The notes: a model not told the origin generated them from the letters alone. A stretch of DNA of 64,000 nucleotides from Viridothelium virens (GCA_010094025.1 ML991802.1:186001-250000), one strand, 5' to 3'. Shown: positions 22,186 to 33,986, numbered from the stretch's first letter. Numbers and translations are program-made.

Positions 22186-23686
22186 TTATGAAGCAAATAC
22201 ACGCACGTTCAAATCCACACTCCCCGTTGCAATCACACAATTAATACTTGCCTTCGTCGCCGCTACTGCATCCGGCCCTTTAGCCGACACGCCATTGACC
22301 TGCCCATTGGTATCTCCATTCGTCGCTGCAGGCTCCTTGGTCCGACTTGGCGCCCATCGAATGCAGCTGACGAAATGGCCATGCGCTTCATCTAGCGTCT
22401 TCACACACTTGCCTTCCTGAGTCAAGTCCCAGCATCGCATCGTTTTGTCGTCGCCTACCGAGATGAGATATTTCCCGCCTGGATGAAAGACAAGCCCTCG
22501 GACCCAGTTGTCGTGTCCCACAAGCGTCTTGATGAGGGTTCCCCTTCCATCCCAAATCTTTATTGTCTTGTCTCTTGAACCTGTTGCAAGGAACTCTCCA
22601 GAACTACTGGCTGGAGGTGCTTTCTTGAGTCCTGCCAGTCCTGCGAGGTGCTCGTAGGCTGCTGGCGGCGCAAAAGTACAACATTCAATGACGTGTTCGT
22701 GACCGAGGAAAGTTGCTTTCGGGTCGCCAGACGCGGAGTCCCAGAGTCGCGCTGTTTGGTCGTTACCAGCGGAGAGAAGCCAGCGACCATCGAAGCTCGC
22801 ACTCACATCGCGGACCCAGTCCGCATGACCTCGGATAGTTTTGACGCAGTAGCCTGTCGTGACATCCCATATCCTTATTGTTTTGTCCCTGGATGCTGAG
22901 GCTAACAAGTTGCCGGAACTTGGTGCGCCAGCTGCGCCAGATGGAATAAAACGAACGGCCGAGACCGAATGGTCGTGCCCAGGCAGAGTGCGTATGTTTT
23001 TATATTCGTCGCTTGGGTCCCAGAGTTTGATGGTGAGATCACTGGAACACGACGCGAGAAGAGTTCCGCCTCTTGGACCACCAAAATCGACATCTAAAAC
23101 GCCCTTTGTGTGCCCCTTTACCGTCCTTTCCAGCTCACCCAGCTCCCAGTCCCAAATTTTTATCGTCGTGTCTTCCGAGCCAGAGGCTAGAGATGAGAAG
23201 ATGGGATGGAATGCGACACATGTAATAGGATTTCTGTGGGATTGAAGAGTATGTCTTGCGGGTGACCTAGGCAACCAGCTTGCAGGATCTTGATTACGTC
23301 GTGCCAGGGAAGTGGGTGTTGCAGAATCCAGTTCTGACTGGAGCCTGGTAATTGTGGACTCCTGTTCCATTATCTTTGTAGCAGCCTCAGTGTGCGTCCT
23401 ATGTAGGGTAGATCGCGAGGCTCATACCTTCTTCTGCAATCGGACGACGCTTGTCCATTTCTTCTCCAGCAACCCCTCGTACTTCTTCCGCGTGGCATCG
23501 TCGAAGTTGTCTCCAATCTTAATCTCCTGCCGTAATGCATTTGCACTTTCTGGCAGACTGCTGACCGTAAGGTATGCTATTATGGCTTTGTTACTACCTA
23601 GCATCAGCAAAGTCGCGTTCAGCAAAGACCCGATGTCCCCCCACATACAGCTCTTCTGCTTGTCTTGGTGTGAGGATTGCGCTCAT
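22186..23686 (-). CDS. PAC1: Nuclear distribution protein PAC1/NudF, LIS1 homologue
   Basis: LIS1/PAC1 binds dynein's motor domain and microtubule plus ends to drive nuclear migration. Three exons (23649-23686, 23428-23593, 22186-23373) give about 463 residues. The tiny first exon is typical of this gene: [13 protein letters not shown] joins to NKAIIAYL through a GTATGT donor. The LisH motif covers about 1-40, followed by a coiled coil ([20 protein letters not shown]). Seven WD40 repeats follow, with clear units such as [12 protein letters not shown]...[18 protein letters not shown]...IKLWD and [12 protein letters not shown]...ARLWD. A low-complexity insert (about 415-445) lies before the last blade, as in other fungal PAC1 proteins. 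It is divergent from STU2. Confidence 0.96.
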
Positions 23687-24334
23687 GTCGCCAGCCGAGC
23701 CAGCATCACCACAGCCCCCGGGGCGAATTGGTTAGGCTATAAATTTCTTGTGCCGATATCTTCTACAAGTGGAAGCAGGGATGTTGTCGGATAATGTGTG
23801 TGAAGTTCGTCTTGATTCTTTCGGGGTTTTGCGGTAGAATTCTCAGGGACCGTTGATGTACCAGAGGAACCACGAACGTGAAGAGCCAGGGCAGCGATGA
23901 GTTTTAAGGGCAAGCGTCGATAAGTTTGTTACAGTTTGGGAAGGTCTTGGTGGAGTGGACATGTTTCCTGCACAAGCACGGGGAAGTCGCGCGCGACGTC
24001 AGGGTTGCCCCAGTGAACGTCGCCAACCCACGCGAAACAATCAGTTCTTCTGCCGTCACTAAAGAGTCGCTTTTGCGCAAACACCAATTACGACCCCCTA
24101 CAAGCGCTGTTCGACATCGCGCACGCGACGCCTTTGTTTCTCCATCTCCTGACTGTCTTGGTTCCGCATTCTCACCGACCTGCAGCCGTGCTTTGCTGTC
24201 ACCAAGCACAACGGACCCCTCCAGCAATCAATCCAATCGCTAGCAAAGCCTCCTTGAGGGTCGTGGGCCAAAGGGTGTCTGACATCTTGTGCGCACAAGC
24301 TACTTCTTGCTAGCAACTTGTATTAGAAAGCACC
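23687..24334. promoter_or_regulatory. Shared divergent promoter region of PAC1 and STU2
   Basis: About 650 bases separate the two start codons, which face away from each other. I see no recognised element. Sharing could allow joint expression of the two microtubule regulators, but that is inference. Confidence 0.45.
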
Positions 24335-27194
24335 ATGGCGGAAGAGGAGGATTTTAGCTCGCTGCCGCTACCCGAGAGATTCACGCACAAGAACTGGAAA
24401 GTGAGGAAAGAAGGTTATGAAGCTGCGGCTAAAGAATTCGACAAGGCGCAAGATGAATCAGATCCCACAGTGCAGGAGTTCATTAGAGATGCGGGACTAT
24501 GGAAAGGCGCAGTGGCAGATTCAAATGTTGCCGCACAACAAGAGGCGCTGGCCTGTTTATGCTCTTTTCTGCAAATAGCGGGACACCAGGGATGTACAAG
24601 GTGAAAGCTGTTCTGTCTAAACACCACCTGTGGAATTACTCATGACTTCTTCACAGGACGCGAGGGTCGACAGTTGGACCAATTGCAGAGAAAGCGCTTC
24701 CTTCAACAAGACCAGCCGCAAAGCAAAAAGCATTAGAAGCCCTCATGCTATACATAGAACTCGACCGACCTGACCCCGTTATCGAAGAACTCCTTCCATC
24801 TCTATCTCATAAGACTCCAAAGGTCATTACAGCAACCCTTTCCTCGCTGATCGCAATATATCATGCATTTGGCTGCAAGACTGTGGAGCCAAAACCCGTC
24901 CTCAAACTATTGCCAAAAGTCTACGGTCATGCAGACAAAAACGTGCGCGCGGAGGCTCAAAATCTAACTGTGGAATTTTATCGGTGGTTAAAAGACGCGA
25001 TGAAACCTCTGTTCTGGAATGAGCTTAAACCAGTGCAACAGCAAGATTTGGAGAAGCTGTTTGAGAAGGTCAAGGAAGAACCTCCACCAAAACAAGAGCG
25101 ATTACTGCGCTCACAACAAGCTGCGGCTGCACCTGCCGGAGGAAATGCGGACGCTGCTGAGGACCAAGGTGACGATGAGCCAGTGGAAATCGACCTGGAA
25201 CCCGAGTACGAGGCTGTAGATGTGATGCCCAAAATACCCAAAGATCTTCAAGAAAGATTAGCCTCAGCGAAGTGGAAGGACCGCAAGGAAGCGTTGGATG
25301 ACTTGCTCAAAGCCATCAGTCAGCCTCTGATCAAAGAAGGCCCATTTGATGATATATTACGATCACTCGCCAAAGCGATGAAAGATGCAAATATCATGGT
25401 CGTGATTACGGCAGCAAATTGTGTCGAAGCCTTTGCTAAAGGTCTTCGGAAATCCTTTGCAAAGTATCGAACAATTGTCATGGCTCCCATGCTAGACCGC
25501 TTAAAAGAGAAAAAGCAAACCGTAACGGACGCTATCGGAGCAGCTCTAGATGCCGTGTTCATGACAACATCCCTATCAGATTGTTTGTCAGAGATACTTG
25601 AATTTATGGCGCACAAAAATCCACTGGTGAAGCTTGAAGCGACGAAGTTCCTCATCAGATGCCTAAAAACAACTCGGGAAGCGCCCGATGCGGGGGAGGT
25701 AAAATCTATATCGGAGATATCAACTAAGCTCTTGGCGGATTCACAAGAGACCCAAAGAACGGCTGGTGCGGAGGTTCTCGGCACATTATGGAAGATTATG
25801 GGCGATCGATCTATGCAGCCACACCTTGAAGGTCTTGACGATATCCGGAAAACTAAAGTCAAGGAAGCTTGTGACGCTGCGGAGGTCAAAGCAAAATACA
25901 AGCCAAAATCCGCAGCACCAGCGCCAAAAGCTCCGACAGCAGGCGTGAAGAAAGCTCCGCCTGGAAAGAAACCTGCACCGAAGAAAACCCCAGCGCCGGC
26001 TGCCGCATCAGCTCCTGTTGCAGAGCCAGAACCCCAAGCACCTCCACCATCGCAACCGCGTCCTGCAGCACGAGCAGGAGGACTTCCGAAACCTGGCCAA
26101 AAGTCCGGTCTCACAGCACCTTCATCTCTTCGACCGCCTGGCAAGCCCGGTGTAGGTGGCATCGGACGAGGCATCCTTCCACCCAGCGTAACTTCACCAA
26201 AGCGCGCCGAACCCACCCTCTCCGACGAACCCACCCCACCCCCTCCCCCCAAACCCAGCTTCGGCGGCGCCGGCCGCGGCCTCACTGGCCGTCCGCTCGG
26301 CAAACCTCCTCCCGCCGCACCCTCGGATGCAACCCCCATCGCCACGCCCGGCAGCAGCAGCCTCAACGCGGCGGACAGCACGAAGCTCGACGACCTCACG
26401 ATCGAAGTAGAGCGTCTGCGGCGGGCGAACGAGGAGGTGCGATCGGAGCGGGCGAAGCTGACGTCGCAGATCCACGAGCTGCAAAACCAGAACGCGCAGC
26501 TGATCGAGGACCACACGCGCGACGTGCTGAGCATTAAGGCGAAGGAGACGCAGCTGGTGCGCGCGCGCTCGGATGCCGAGGCGGCGGAGGCGACGGTGCA
26601 GAGCCAGGCGCGCGAGATCGAGCGGCTGAAGCGCGAGCTGAGTCGGCAGGTGCGCGCGAGCAGTCCGGCGCCCGTGGATGTGAGCGAGCAGATTTACCAC
26701 GACTTGGGTGCCGCGGCGGTGAATGGAGTTGGCGGAGCTGGAGTCGGGAATGGAGGCGCGCTGAGGTACGATTCGGGGTTGGGTCGGTCGTCGAGGAGCT
26801 ATGTCAGGAGTCCGACGGGGGATGTAGGTAAGGAGAATCTGGAGCGTCCGCTTTCGAGGACGAAGCTGAGTCCGCCAGGGATGGAGCAGAGGGCGCGGAA
26901 GACGGCGAGTGGCGGCTCCGGAGGTTCGCTTGATATGCTGGGGAGGAAGAGTCCAAGCGTGTTGAGTCAAGGGAGCGAGGGGAGTGGAGGGTTAGGAGCG
27001 GCAGGGTCGAGAAGTGGGAGTCAGTTGGGAGGGGAGAGGGAAGGGGTGGAGAGTTGGAAAAGAGCGGCGGAAGTAACGCAGAACTTGAAAGCAAGGATCG
27101 AGATGATGAAGGTAAGTTGACAGGAGTTGCACATTTTCGAGAGAAGCTAATCGTTGGTTGCTTGTAGGCAAAACAGGGTTTAACGAGACAATGA
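24335..27194 (+). CDS. STU2: Microtubule polymerase Stu2/XMAP215/Dis1 family, two TOG domains
   Basis: These proteins bind tubulin through TOG domains and speed growth at microtubule plus ends, kinetochores and spindle poles. Three exons (24335-24600, 24657-27111, 27168-27194) give about 915 residues. TOG1 starts at once (LPERFTHKNWKVRKEGYE). TOG2 covers about 290-520 (LASAKWKDRKEALDDLLKAI). A basic Pro/Ala/Lys/Gly-rich region (about 520-680) should bind the microtubule lattice. A coiled coil (about 690-780) is the likely dimer part, followed by a Ser/Gly-rich tail ending KARIEMMK/AKQGLTRQ. The last exon has only nine codons including the stop, joined through a perfect GTAAGT donor. As in fungal members there are two TOG domains rather than five. 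The C-terminal half has the strand-switch composition. Confidence 0.95.
26150..27070. other. GC-rich island with C-to-G strand switch (island 3)
   Basis: Counted by eye, 26221-26280 has about 34 C and 13 G, and 26941-27000 about 31 G and 6 C. The switch is near 26,370. The centre is CpG-rich (for example the GTGCGCGCGCGC run near 26,560). It covers the C-terminal part of STU2. Confidence 0.75.
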
Positions 27195-27795
27195 CGGGTC
27201 GATTAGGCAGGATCCATGGACCACAGCATCTGTGCTTGGCGGCTTAAGATTCGTTACCATGGGCGTTTAGTTGGAACCAGAAGCTTAGACCTCGCACCAC
27301 GGTGCAGGGAGATTCGGGTCTGCTTTGTAGTATTTCTTTTTCGATGCATAAGAACCTGGATGTAACTCGGTGGGTATCATGATACCAGAAATCATACGGA
27401 ATGGAGAACGACACGCAACAAATACCTCTCATCATTTTACAAGCTATTTTTCGCAGTCCAAACTTCAATCTTGTGAGATCTAGTGACAACTCGCGGAAAG
27501 GGGATAATGCACGAGTGCTAATCCCAAGCTCTATGGAAACATTATACTGATTCAATAATCATCTTACGTCCCGGATCACCCTAGGAACGTGGCCGAGTGA
27601 TTGTGGCCTTTGCATACTACCCTGCGACGGTATTGTTTATAGAATTGAGTAGTAATCGATTTCAGAGCAAAATAATACTATGAGGCAAGAGAATGGGGTA
27701 GAAACAAGCTAAAATGCCAAGGACCCAGAGCGCGTGGGCGCCAGGTTTAATACTGTATGACGTAAGGTAGCGTGGCTTCGAGATTGGTCGACCCT
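27195..27795. other. Convergent intergenic region downstream of STU2
   Basis: About 600 bases of 3' flanks with no supported gene. The short minus-strand open frame at 27244-27555 has no recognisable content. Confidence 0.4.
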
Positions 27796-28485
27796 TTACA
27801 TAATCCCCTCACTCCCAACTGGTCTTGAAGACGCACTAAATTCAAGACAAAATAGCACACGCCCATCGGGAAGCACGGCTTCGGCTCTGAATGTATAAAT
27901 GCCTGGGGCTGCATATTCTCCGAGCATCATAGAGTCCGTGAGGAATTCCATTCTACCGGGTCGTAGCTCATGAATAAACTCAATCCTGTTATGCCTCATA
28001 AAGATCATCTTGCAGTCCGCAAACTTCTTTTCGAAATCACTCAGCACATGACCTTCTTTCACCAAACTGAACCGGAGTAGGCTTTCATTGAGATTGGGCA
28101 AATCAGGCATGATCCCGCCGAGGAATCCAAAGAAGCGATGGTCCCTTCCCACCTATGTCAGACATTTGAAGAGAGTCAGATCTGCAAAGGACACATTGAC
28201 CTACGGTAACGGCGGATTCGGTGCAATATCAAATTCATCGATTTCGAAGAGTTGCTCAGAGCGCGGAACCGGCCCTGCATAGTATGCCGAGTTGTCACCT
28301 GGGACTCTCTGACGCTCGTTTGGAATGACGGTCTGCAGAGTTGCGTCTGGTACTGAAGCTTGCGAGCCTGAGGACAAGGAATTTTCTGCCATCGTGCGAG
28401 CGACTGAATATCCTGCTAAATACACAGCTAGTAGAGTGCACACCAGAATGACTGGAGTCATCGCCGACGAAAGGTGCGGTTTCAT
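27796..28485 (-). CDS. Orphan type II single-pass membrane protein
   Basis: Not recognised. Two exons (28205-28485, 27796-28144) give about 209 residues. After a short N-terminal tail, one hydrophobic segment (about 9-29, TPVILVCTLLAVYLAGYSVA) should act as a signal anchor. The rest would be lumenal or outside the cell. The C-terminal domain includes FFGFLGGIMPDLPNLNESL, GEYAAPGIYTFRAEAVLPDG and a final FCLEFSAS. The intron uses GTAGGT and an AAG acceptor at 28145-28146, which gives NPPLP/DHRFFGF in phase. The size and single anchor recall UstYa-like proteins, but the HxxHC motifs are missing. It is divergent from the SGNH hydrolase gene. Confidence 0.65.
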
Positions 28486-28974
28486 GTAACTGCGAAAGAG
28501 GCTGTGAAAGGCTGATCCTCAAGATTGAACCGCGTAACTATGAATGAGCAAACGCCAAGAAAATGACTGAAAGTGAGTCGACTGTTGGGCCAATTAGCTT
28601 GGCACAAAAAGCTCACGCCTCATTCAACGGTCTCAGTGCGGGCGTCTCGACTCAGGAATACTTCAGACCTTGGACACTCCTGCGACCACGCTTTTCCATC
28701 TCACTCTCCACCCTGGACATGTCTGTCTTGGACAGTCACGCTTACTTGATTCGGCAGGCATGTATCTTGATCGTACGACCTGCGGCATTTCAGCTATCAC
28801 ATAGGCGTCCTTCTCCAGCAGCAGTAGGTGGACTCGTCACAAACACAGAGTGATATAGTCTCCACTATATAATGGGGTAGCAAAGGGAGGGTGAATCTTC
28901 TCTGCGCCTTTTTCTCTCCGTTGGCTCATCCACGATTATTCTACTCGCGATTCGCTCGCCTGTCAACCATTTCA
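28486..28974. other. Divergent intergenic region, orphan membrane protein / SGNH hydrolase
   Basis: About 490 bases that should hold both promoters. The sequence near 28855-28872 (ATAGTCTCCACTATATAATGG) contains a TATATAA element about 105 bases before the SGNH start codon, a plausible TATA box. Confidence 0.5.
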
Positions 28975-31009
28975 ATGGCCTTTCCAATACTCAGTGTACT
29001 TACTGCATTCCTGCTCGGTAATGCCCTAGCCAGGAACATTGTTCCTCGACAGGATTCATCTACGACCCCTGATCCAACCATCTCCAGTCTAGTGGCATCT
29101 GCAACATCTTCGGCTTCCTTGGTACCCTACGTGAGACCAGCCCAGGCGGTGGAACAGGTCCTTGCCATTGGTGATTCCTTTACATCTGGCATTGGCTCCA
29201 ATGGCGAACCCGACCTCTACCCTGGCTCGTGGAACTGCCACCGATATGCCCGAGCTTGGCCTGTACAGTTGATCAACAGCCCTGGTTGGAGAGATTTCAA
29301 CGGCGGCTTGCCCACCCTTGTCTTCGGAGCCTGTTCTGGTGCCACGATGAATGATAACGGTAATGGCAAAGGTCTTAATCAGAATCAGCTGCAGCAGGGG
29401 GTTCCTAATCCCAATCTTCCGAATACCCCAATTGGACAGCCACAGATTGCAGTATTGACGATTTCAGGCAACGATGTGGGATTTGGCGAGTAAGTGACTT
29501 GCGTCTGCTGACTGGAAATCGTACTTTAGCCCTCCTGGATTAGACAAAGCTACCACAGTACCATTCGGTGAATCTTTTATAGATTCTTGCTCGATGTCTC
29601 TTATTAAGCTCTTGTCTGTGGTCCATCAAGAATTATTCAGGGTGGCGGTTACTTCAACCTCTGAATGTCTGGGGGTTCCACAATGTCACCAGCTCTGCCG
29701 ACAATCCTTGTCCCATATACCGAAATTTGATTGATTACCTCTATTAACTTCTCAAAGTGCTATCGTCGCTTGTGTTTATAGATCCTATCCTACTGCTAGC
29801 GACTGTCCGACGACCCTAAACAACATCGGGGCTACAATAGCATCGGCCGAATTCAAAGGAAATCTCATCCAGACACTGATCAATATCGTCGTGGCGGGCC
29901 GTATCGCTCAAGGAACCGACCCACCAGAAAGTTTTCAAGTGTATGCTGCAGGATATGTCGGGTTTTGGAACCACGACGATCCCGGGTGCGACAGCGTTTC
30001 ATGGTCCTGGTTCTGGCCTTGGTACTCGTACCTGACTACGAGTGTAAGGAGACAGATGAATGACCTTACCGACCAGCTGAATAGTGTTATCCGTGACGCT
30101 GCAACAGAACTAGCTCTCTCGGGTGTTTTCTATGTTGAAGGATTTCAGGACGCATATGGAGGACACCGGTACTGTGAGCCGGCATCCCAAGATTATCTAA
30201 CCGCGCCGATTGGAGCGCAGACATGGTTCTGGCACCAAGCTAGTGGTGGCTGGTACAGTGGTGACGAAGGCCATGCGAGTCTCCCACCGGATACTCAGAA
30301 TCTCTCACAAACACTTCTTGACATACTCATTCCGGATCCAAGTGTCCAAGCGACGATCAGTGCGGATAATCCACCGTGGAAAATCAACCCAGCTTTCCAA
30401 AATGAGACAATGCTCATCCAGGCTCTCGATCAAGCAGATAACCAGACAGGGGCGCTAGCATCCGAACTCGTTCTACGTTCATTCCACCCAAAGGGCACCG
30501 CATACGGACCATGGAGTGATGCTTTCCTAGCTTCTATCAGATCAAACCGCAATCCGGTCAATCCGCCGCCACAATCGCCGCCGCCACCACCTCCACCGCC
30601 GTCATATGCCACTGGTACTTGCTGCTTTCATCTTGACGAATGGGAAGACTGTAATCCGGAGTCTGACGATCTCTATGCTAACGTTACTTTGTTGGACAAC
30701 AACAAGGCCACGATCTATCAGACATCAACAGATGCTGCCCATGCGGACTGGGGTGAGCCTATCAATGCCGGAAATGGCTCCACCATCCAAGGCCCACTAC
30801 CGTATCCCATCCAAATCACAGGAGAGCACGACAATGACTATGTCCAGTTCACTTATGGGTCGGTGAGCTGGACGAGCAGAACAACCAGTGGACCAGCAAA
30901 CTGCGCCAATGGTGGTTGGAACCCTCGCGATGGGCCGGTCTGTGGAACGGAGTTTTTCGGCCAGTGGCAACCTGCTGAAAATCAGATGGACTGCTGTTTC
31001 CCGTGTTAG
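28975..31009 (+). CDS. Secreted SGNH/GDSL hydrolase with proline linker and cysteine-rich C-terminal domain
   Basis: SGNH hydrolases are esterases or lipases; the substrate here is unknown. Two exons (28975-29489, 29758-31009) give about 588 residues. A signal peptide covers about 1-18. Block I is LAIGDSFTSGIG with the nucleophile Ser68. GACSGATMND supplies the oxyanion Gly, block III is SGNDVGFG (Asn166), and block V is SFHPKG (His415). A run of prolines near 455-470 leads to a C-terminal domain of about 130 residues with eight Cys, including two CC pairs (GTCCFHLDEWEDC and DCCFPC), possibly a binding module. The intron is long for this genome (268 bases) and may hide a small exon, but the direct join GFG/DAIVAC keeps phase. 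The start is the ATG at 28975, which gives the signal peptide. Confidence 0.88.
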
Positions 31010-31589
31010 GATCGAGATGGATGGTACTACTTCCCTTTGAGGTCTTCTGTGGTGCGAAGAGAGTGAATCGGACCTGTAGCTAGCTCTTCATAGGCTCTAA
31101 CTAGCTCCCCTACATTTTCACGATACTTCTTTTCCCCCAAGCTTTTGTTTGTGATTCCTAAAATTTCGTTTGAGGAATAGTCAGAATGTCAACCATCCGC
31201 CTTTAGGTGGTATTATTACCGTACACCACTCTGGGCGTTCCATGCCGATGGTATCCCGTGGTAGAGATATTCATGCTCACAGAAGAGATCTATGGAGGAT
31301 CCTGAGCGATCCATCGTTATAGGGTCTACTCGGGATGCAGTATCCTTTTCGGAACAGATAGGAATGACCTAGACTTTGAGTGAGAATATGCCAATAATGC
31401 GTGCCACGGACGTTAGACTTAAGTTGGTGTATCGTGCACGGACCCGTGTGTGCCTACTCTACAACTCGCTGCCGCATCCGCAATATTCTTGCCTCTTGCT
31501 ACTGTAGCGCGATCAAATCGCTGCTCATATCATTCCAACAACATGAAGTGGTGTCTGATTAATGTGTATTAGCGGTCTAAATCATCAAT
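31010..31589. other. Intergenic between SGNH hydrolase and DLT1
   Basis: About 580 bases with no gene, repeat or regulatory motif that I recognise. Confidence 0.4.
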
Positions 31590-32804
31590 ATGCGTACAAT
31601 CCGAATACCCTTTTTTCGCATCTTCTACAGTACCACTTACACAATCCTCTTCGTTATTCTGATCATTCTCCTTGCCGTCAGCCCCGGTGAAATAGTCTAT
31701 CAATGCATCAAAGGCAAGTCGCTTCAGGAGCCAATCGTCATCGGAGGAGTCTACGTTGTTACTGCTATCATCGCAATATTCGTCTACGCCAGCCGATTGT
31801 ACACGAGCAGAAGCGTGCTATCTGCTATTCCGAAAACCTACATACCAATTGAGCCCGGTGAGGTTGGCAAAAGTGTCCGGCGCATGATTGTAAATGCCCT
31901 GGAAAGAAGCCAACTTGTTGCCTGGGACGCGAGACCACGCGATGTTCGTCCGGAGCAGCAGCAACAAACTGGAAAGAAGCTTCCACAACATCGACCAGGG
32001 ACGGCAGAGCGTACGCTTTCAAATTTCAAGCGAAAAAGTCATCTGCGGGATACTGTCATTCCAGTAACGCCTTCAGCTCCACCGTGGGGAAACGTAGAGC
32101 ACCCGGGATGGTCTTCGCCGGCCTCTGATGACCTTCCCGACCTTCAGTTCTCTACCGTTATCTCAGAATTGCCCAACCTCATTGAAGCAAAGGCAGTTTC
32201 ACTGGCTCCAGGTGACACGGATGCTGGTTCCATTAATGGCGGAAACTTTGGTGATTCCCCATTTCCTGACCCTAGGGTGGTGGCCATTCTCCAAAGATCC
32301 GCAGCTATGGATCTCAGAGGCTACCTCAGTCATCTATCTGAGCTTGGCCTTATCGAGCCCCCTACTCTCGGCGCTCAATTTCTTGCCTCGTATGAATACG
32401 CACGCTTCTCTTCCGAATCGCTGACGGAGCGAGAATTCCGAGCGCTTATGGATCTCTTCACAGAGATATTGGCTTGCATGAGCAATGTCGATCCCCAGAT
32501 CGTCCTTGGAATACAATTCAAGTTATCTGCCGAGCGTGGATTGAACATCACACCTCCAGATACTGGCTCTCCGATTGGAAGCGTCCGACCGTCAGCGACC
32601 CCGTCATTGGCTTCGAGCCGAGAAAATGGCTCGGCCCAGGGATCGGTGCGCTATACACGAATGACGCGCTCGATGAGCCCTCGTGAACAAAGTCCAAAGT
32701 CTACAGCACCACAGGATCAACAGTCAGAGGCATCATCCATGGTCTCAACCGGCAGCGTTGTTATACATAGTCCAGCCATTGAGAACGAATGTCCAATTCC
32801 TTGA
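31590..32804 (+). CDS. DLT1: Defect-at-low-temperature protein 1 (DLT1) homologue
   Basis: A single-exon gene of 404 residues. The fungal DLT1 family is named for a cold-sensitive growth defect; its biochemical role is unknown. Two membrane segments lie near the N terminus (about 10-35, FFRIFYSTTYTILFVILI, and 50-68, GGVYVVTAIIAIFVYAS). The conserved YIPIEPGEVGKSVRRMI and PPWGNVEHPGWSSP segments follow, then a long cytosolic part. Around 225-305 is a helical block (LRGYLSHLSELGLIEPP and FLASYEYARFS), and the tail is Ser/Pro-rich. It converges on the next gene with only 88 bases between stops. Confidence 0.88.
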   Translation: MRTIRIPFFRIFYSTTYTILFVILIILLAVSPGEIVYQCIKGKSLQEPIVIGGVYVVTAIIAIFVYASRLYTSRSVLSAIPKTYIPIEPGEVGKSVRRMIVNALERSQLVAWDARPRDVRPEQQQQTGKKLPQHRPGTAERTLSNFKRKSHLRDTVIPVTPSAPPWGNVEHPGWSSPASDDLPDLQFSTVISELPNLIEAKAVSLAPGDTDAGSINGGNFGDSPFPDPRVVAILQRSAAMDLRGYLSHLSELGLIEPPTLGAQFLASYEYARFSSESLTEREFRALMDLFTEILACMSNVDPQIVLGIQFKLSAERGLNITPPDTGSPIGSVRPSATPSLASSRENGSAQGSVRYTRMTRSMSPREQSPKSTAPQDQQSEASSMVSTGSVVIHSPAIENECPIP

Positions 32805-32869
32805 AAAACTCAACCATTAATCTCTAAAGTCTATTCTATAATCATTTTATCCGACGACTCACAGCTCCA

Positions 32870-33595
32870 AAGCAGGACCGCAAACTCCTTCCTCACCAGC
32901 TCACAAGCTGCCTCCCCCGATCAAACCCACCGCGCAACTGGCTCTCAGGCTTCACTACTTTCCCTTGCAGTACCGTATACCGCACAACATTTTCGCAATC
33001 CTCCGGCCTCACTCTCGCCAACCAAATACACTGCGCCGCCTCCATATTTCCAGCCTCCTCCTCTACCTCCTTTCCCCCCGCCGCAGCCGCCTCACCCTTC
33101 AACACCCCGGCCGCATCCGCCCTCCGATATATCATCACGTTGGCCGAGAACTTGTGGCCCCCAACATGCGAGATGAAATAGATGCCCACGCCACCGGGGC
33201 GCTCGTCGTCGAGGTCGCGGTAGAGACCGAGTGGCCGTAGGTGCCGCTCGAACTCCTTGCGCAGCAGCGGCGCTGACTGGCCGCAGCGAGCGTCGCGGGT
33301 TTTGTGGGAGCAGAGGAGGATGAGGTAGCGGTGGGGACAGGGGCGGGATGAGAGAGTAGAGGAGGAAGTGGCGACGGCGGCGGTCGAGCCGTTGGGTTGG
33401 CCGTTTGCGTGGGAGGTGGGCTGGTCGATGAGAGGGGTGGTGTTGGTGGGGCCGGTGTTGATGTGGGATTCGATGAGGGAGGTGGCGGAGGAGGGGTCGA
33501 CGTTGTCGATGAAGGTGAAGGCGGGGAGGAGGAGGCAGGTGGTGGTGCTGTCGGCCCCGGAAGGGATTGGGATGTTTGAGGCGGAGAGCTTCAAT
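32870..33595. other. GC-rich island with C-to-G strand switch (island 4)
   Basis: Counted by eye, 33061-33120 has about 35 C and 8 G, and 33481-33540 about 34 G and 6 C. The switch is near 33,200. It matches the second exon of the ferredoxin-like gene on the minus strand and stops near the intron at 33598-33653. Confidence 0.78.
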
Positions 33596-33986
33596 TTCTA
33601 AGGGTGGGTAGGTGGTTAGCGCCGAGCAAATAGGTTGCTTTGGTATATATTACCCCATTGCTTGGCTCAACTTTGCACTTGTCGATGGCTTCCATAATGC
33701 TCCCCTTTTCGTGTTCGACATCTCTGAGCCAATCTGTCTTCCCTGTGGCGACGAGCAGATGGGTCTGCCACCCGGCAACATAGCCATAAAGCTTCGAGTC
33801 CTCCTCAATCTTGAATTTACTTGGCAACTTTACCGTACATGAATCACAATCGTGCAGGCACTCTTCACCGTCCACAGTAGGATCAGTCTTGGAGAATAGC
33901 TTGCCTTCAGGCGCTGTCGTAAATCCATCCTTGGGTCCACTTTGGCCTACCACCTTGATTCTGTTGATGAGAGTTTTGAAGGACAT
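32893..33986 (-). CDS. Sucrase/ferredoxin-like protein, Apd1/Aim32 type [2Fe-2S] thioredoxin-like
   Basis: Apd1/Aim32 proteins carry a C-terminal thioredoxin-like ferredoxin domain whose 2Fe-2S cluster is bound by two Cys and two His. Two exons (33654-33986, 32893-33597) give about 345 residues. The N-terminal half holds DCDSCTVKLPSKFKI and a GWQTHLLVATGKTDW segment. The C-terminal half has PCPHRYLILLCSHKTRDARC followed by HVGGHKFSANVMIY. The HxxxH pair and upstream Cys fit the known ligand set, although I cannot assign each ligand. The end is RGGFDRGRQLVSW. There is no obvious signal peptide; a mitochondrial location is possible (Aim32) but unproven. The second exon carries a strong strand switch. 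Confidence 0.87.

Noticed and set aside
25320-26534. 404-codon open frame antisense to STU2
   Set aside because: It lies on the opposite strand of a well-supported coding exon, has low-complexity Gly/Arg/Ala content, and results from the GC-rich composition.
26194-26970. 258-codon antisense frame rich in Arg and Leu
   Set aside because: A compositional shadow of the STU2 coiled-coil and basic region.
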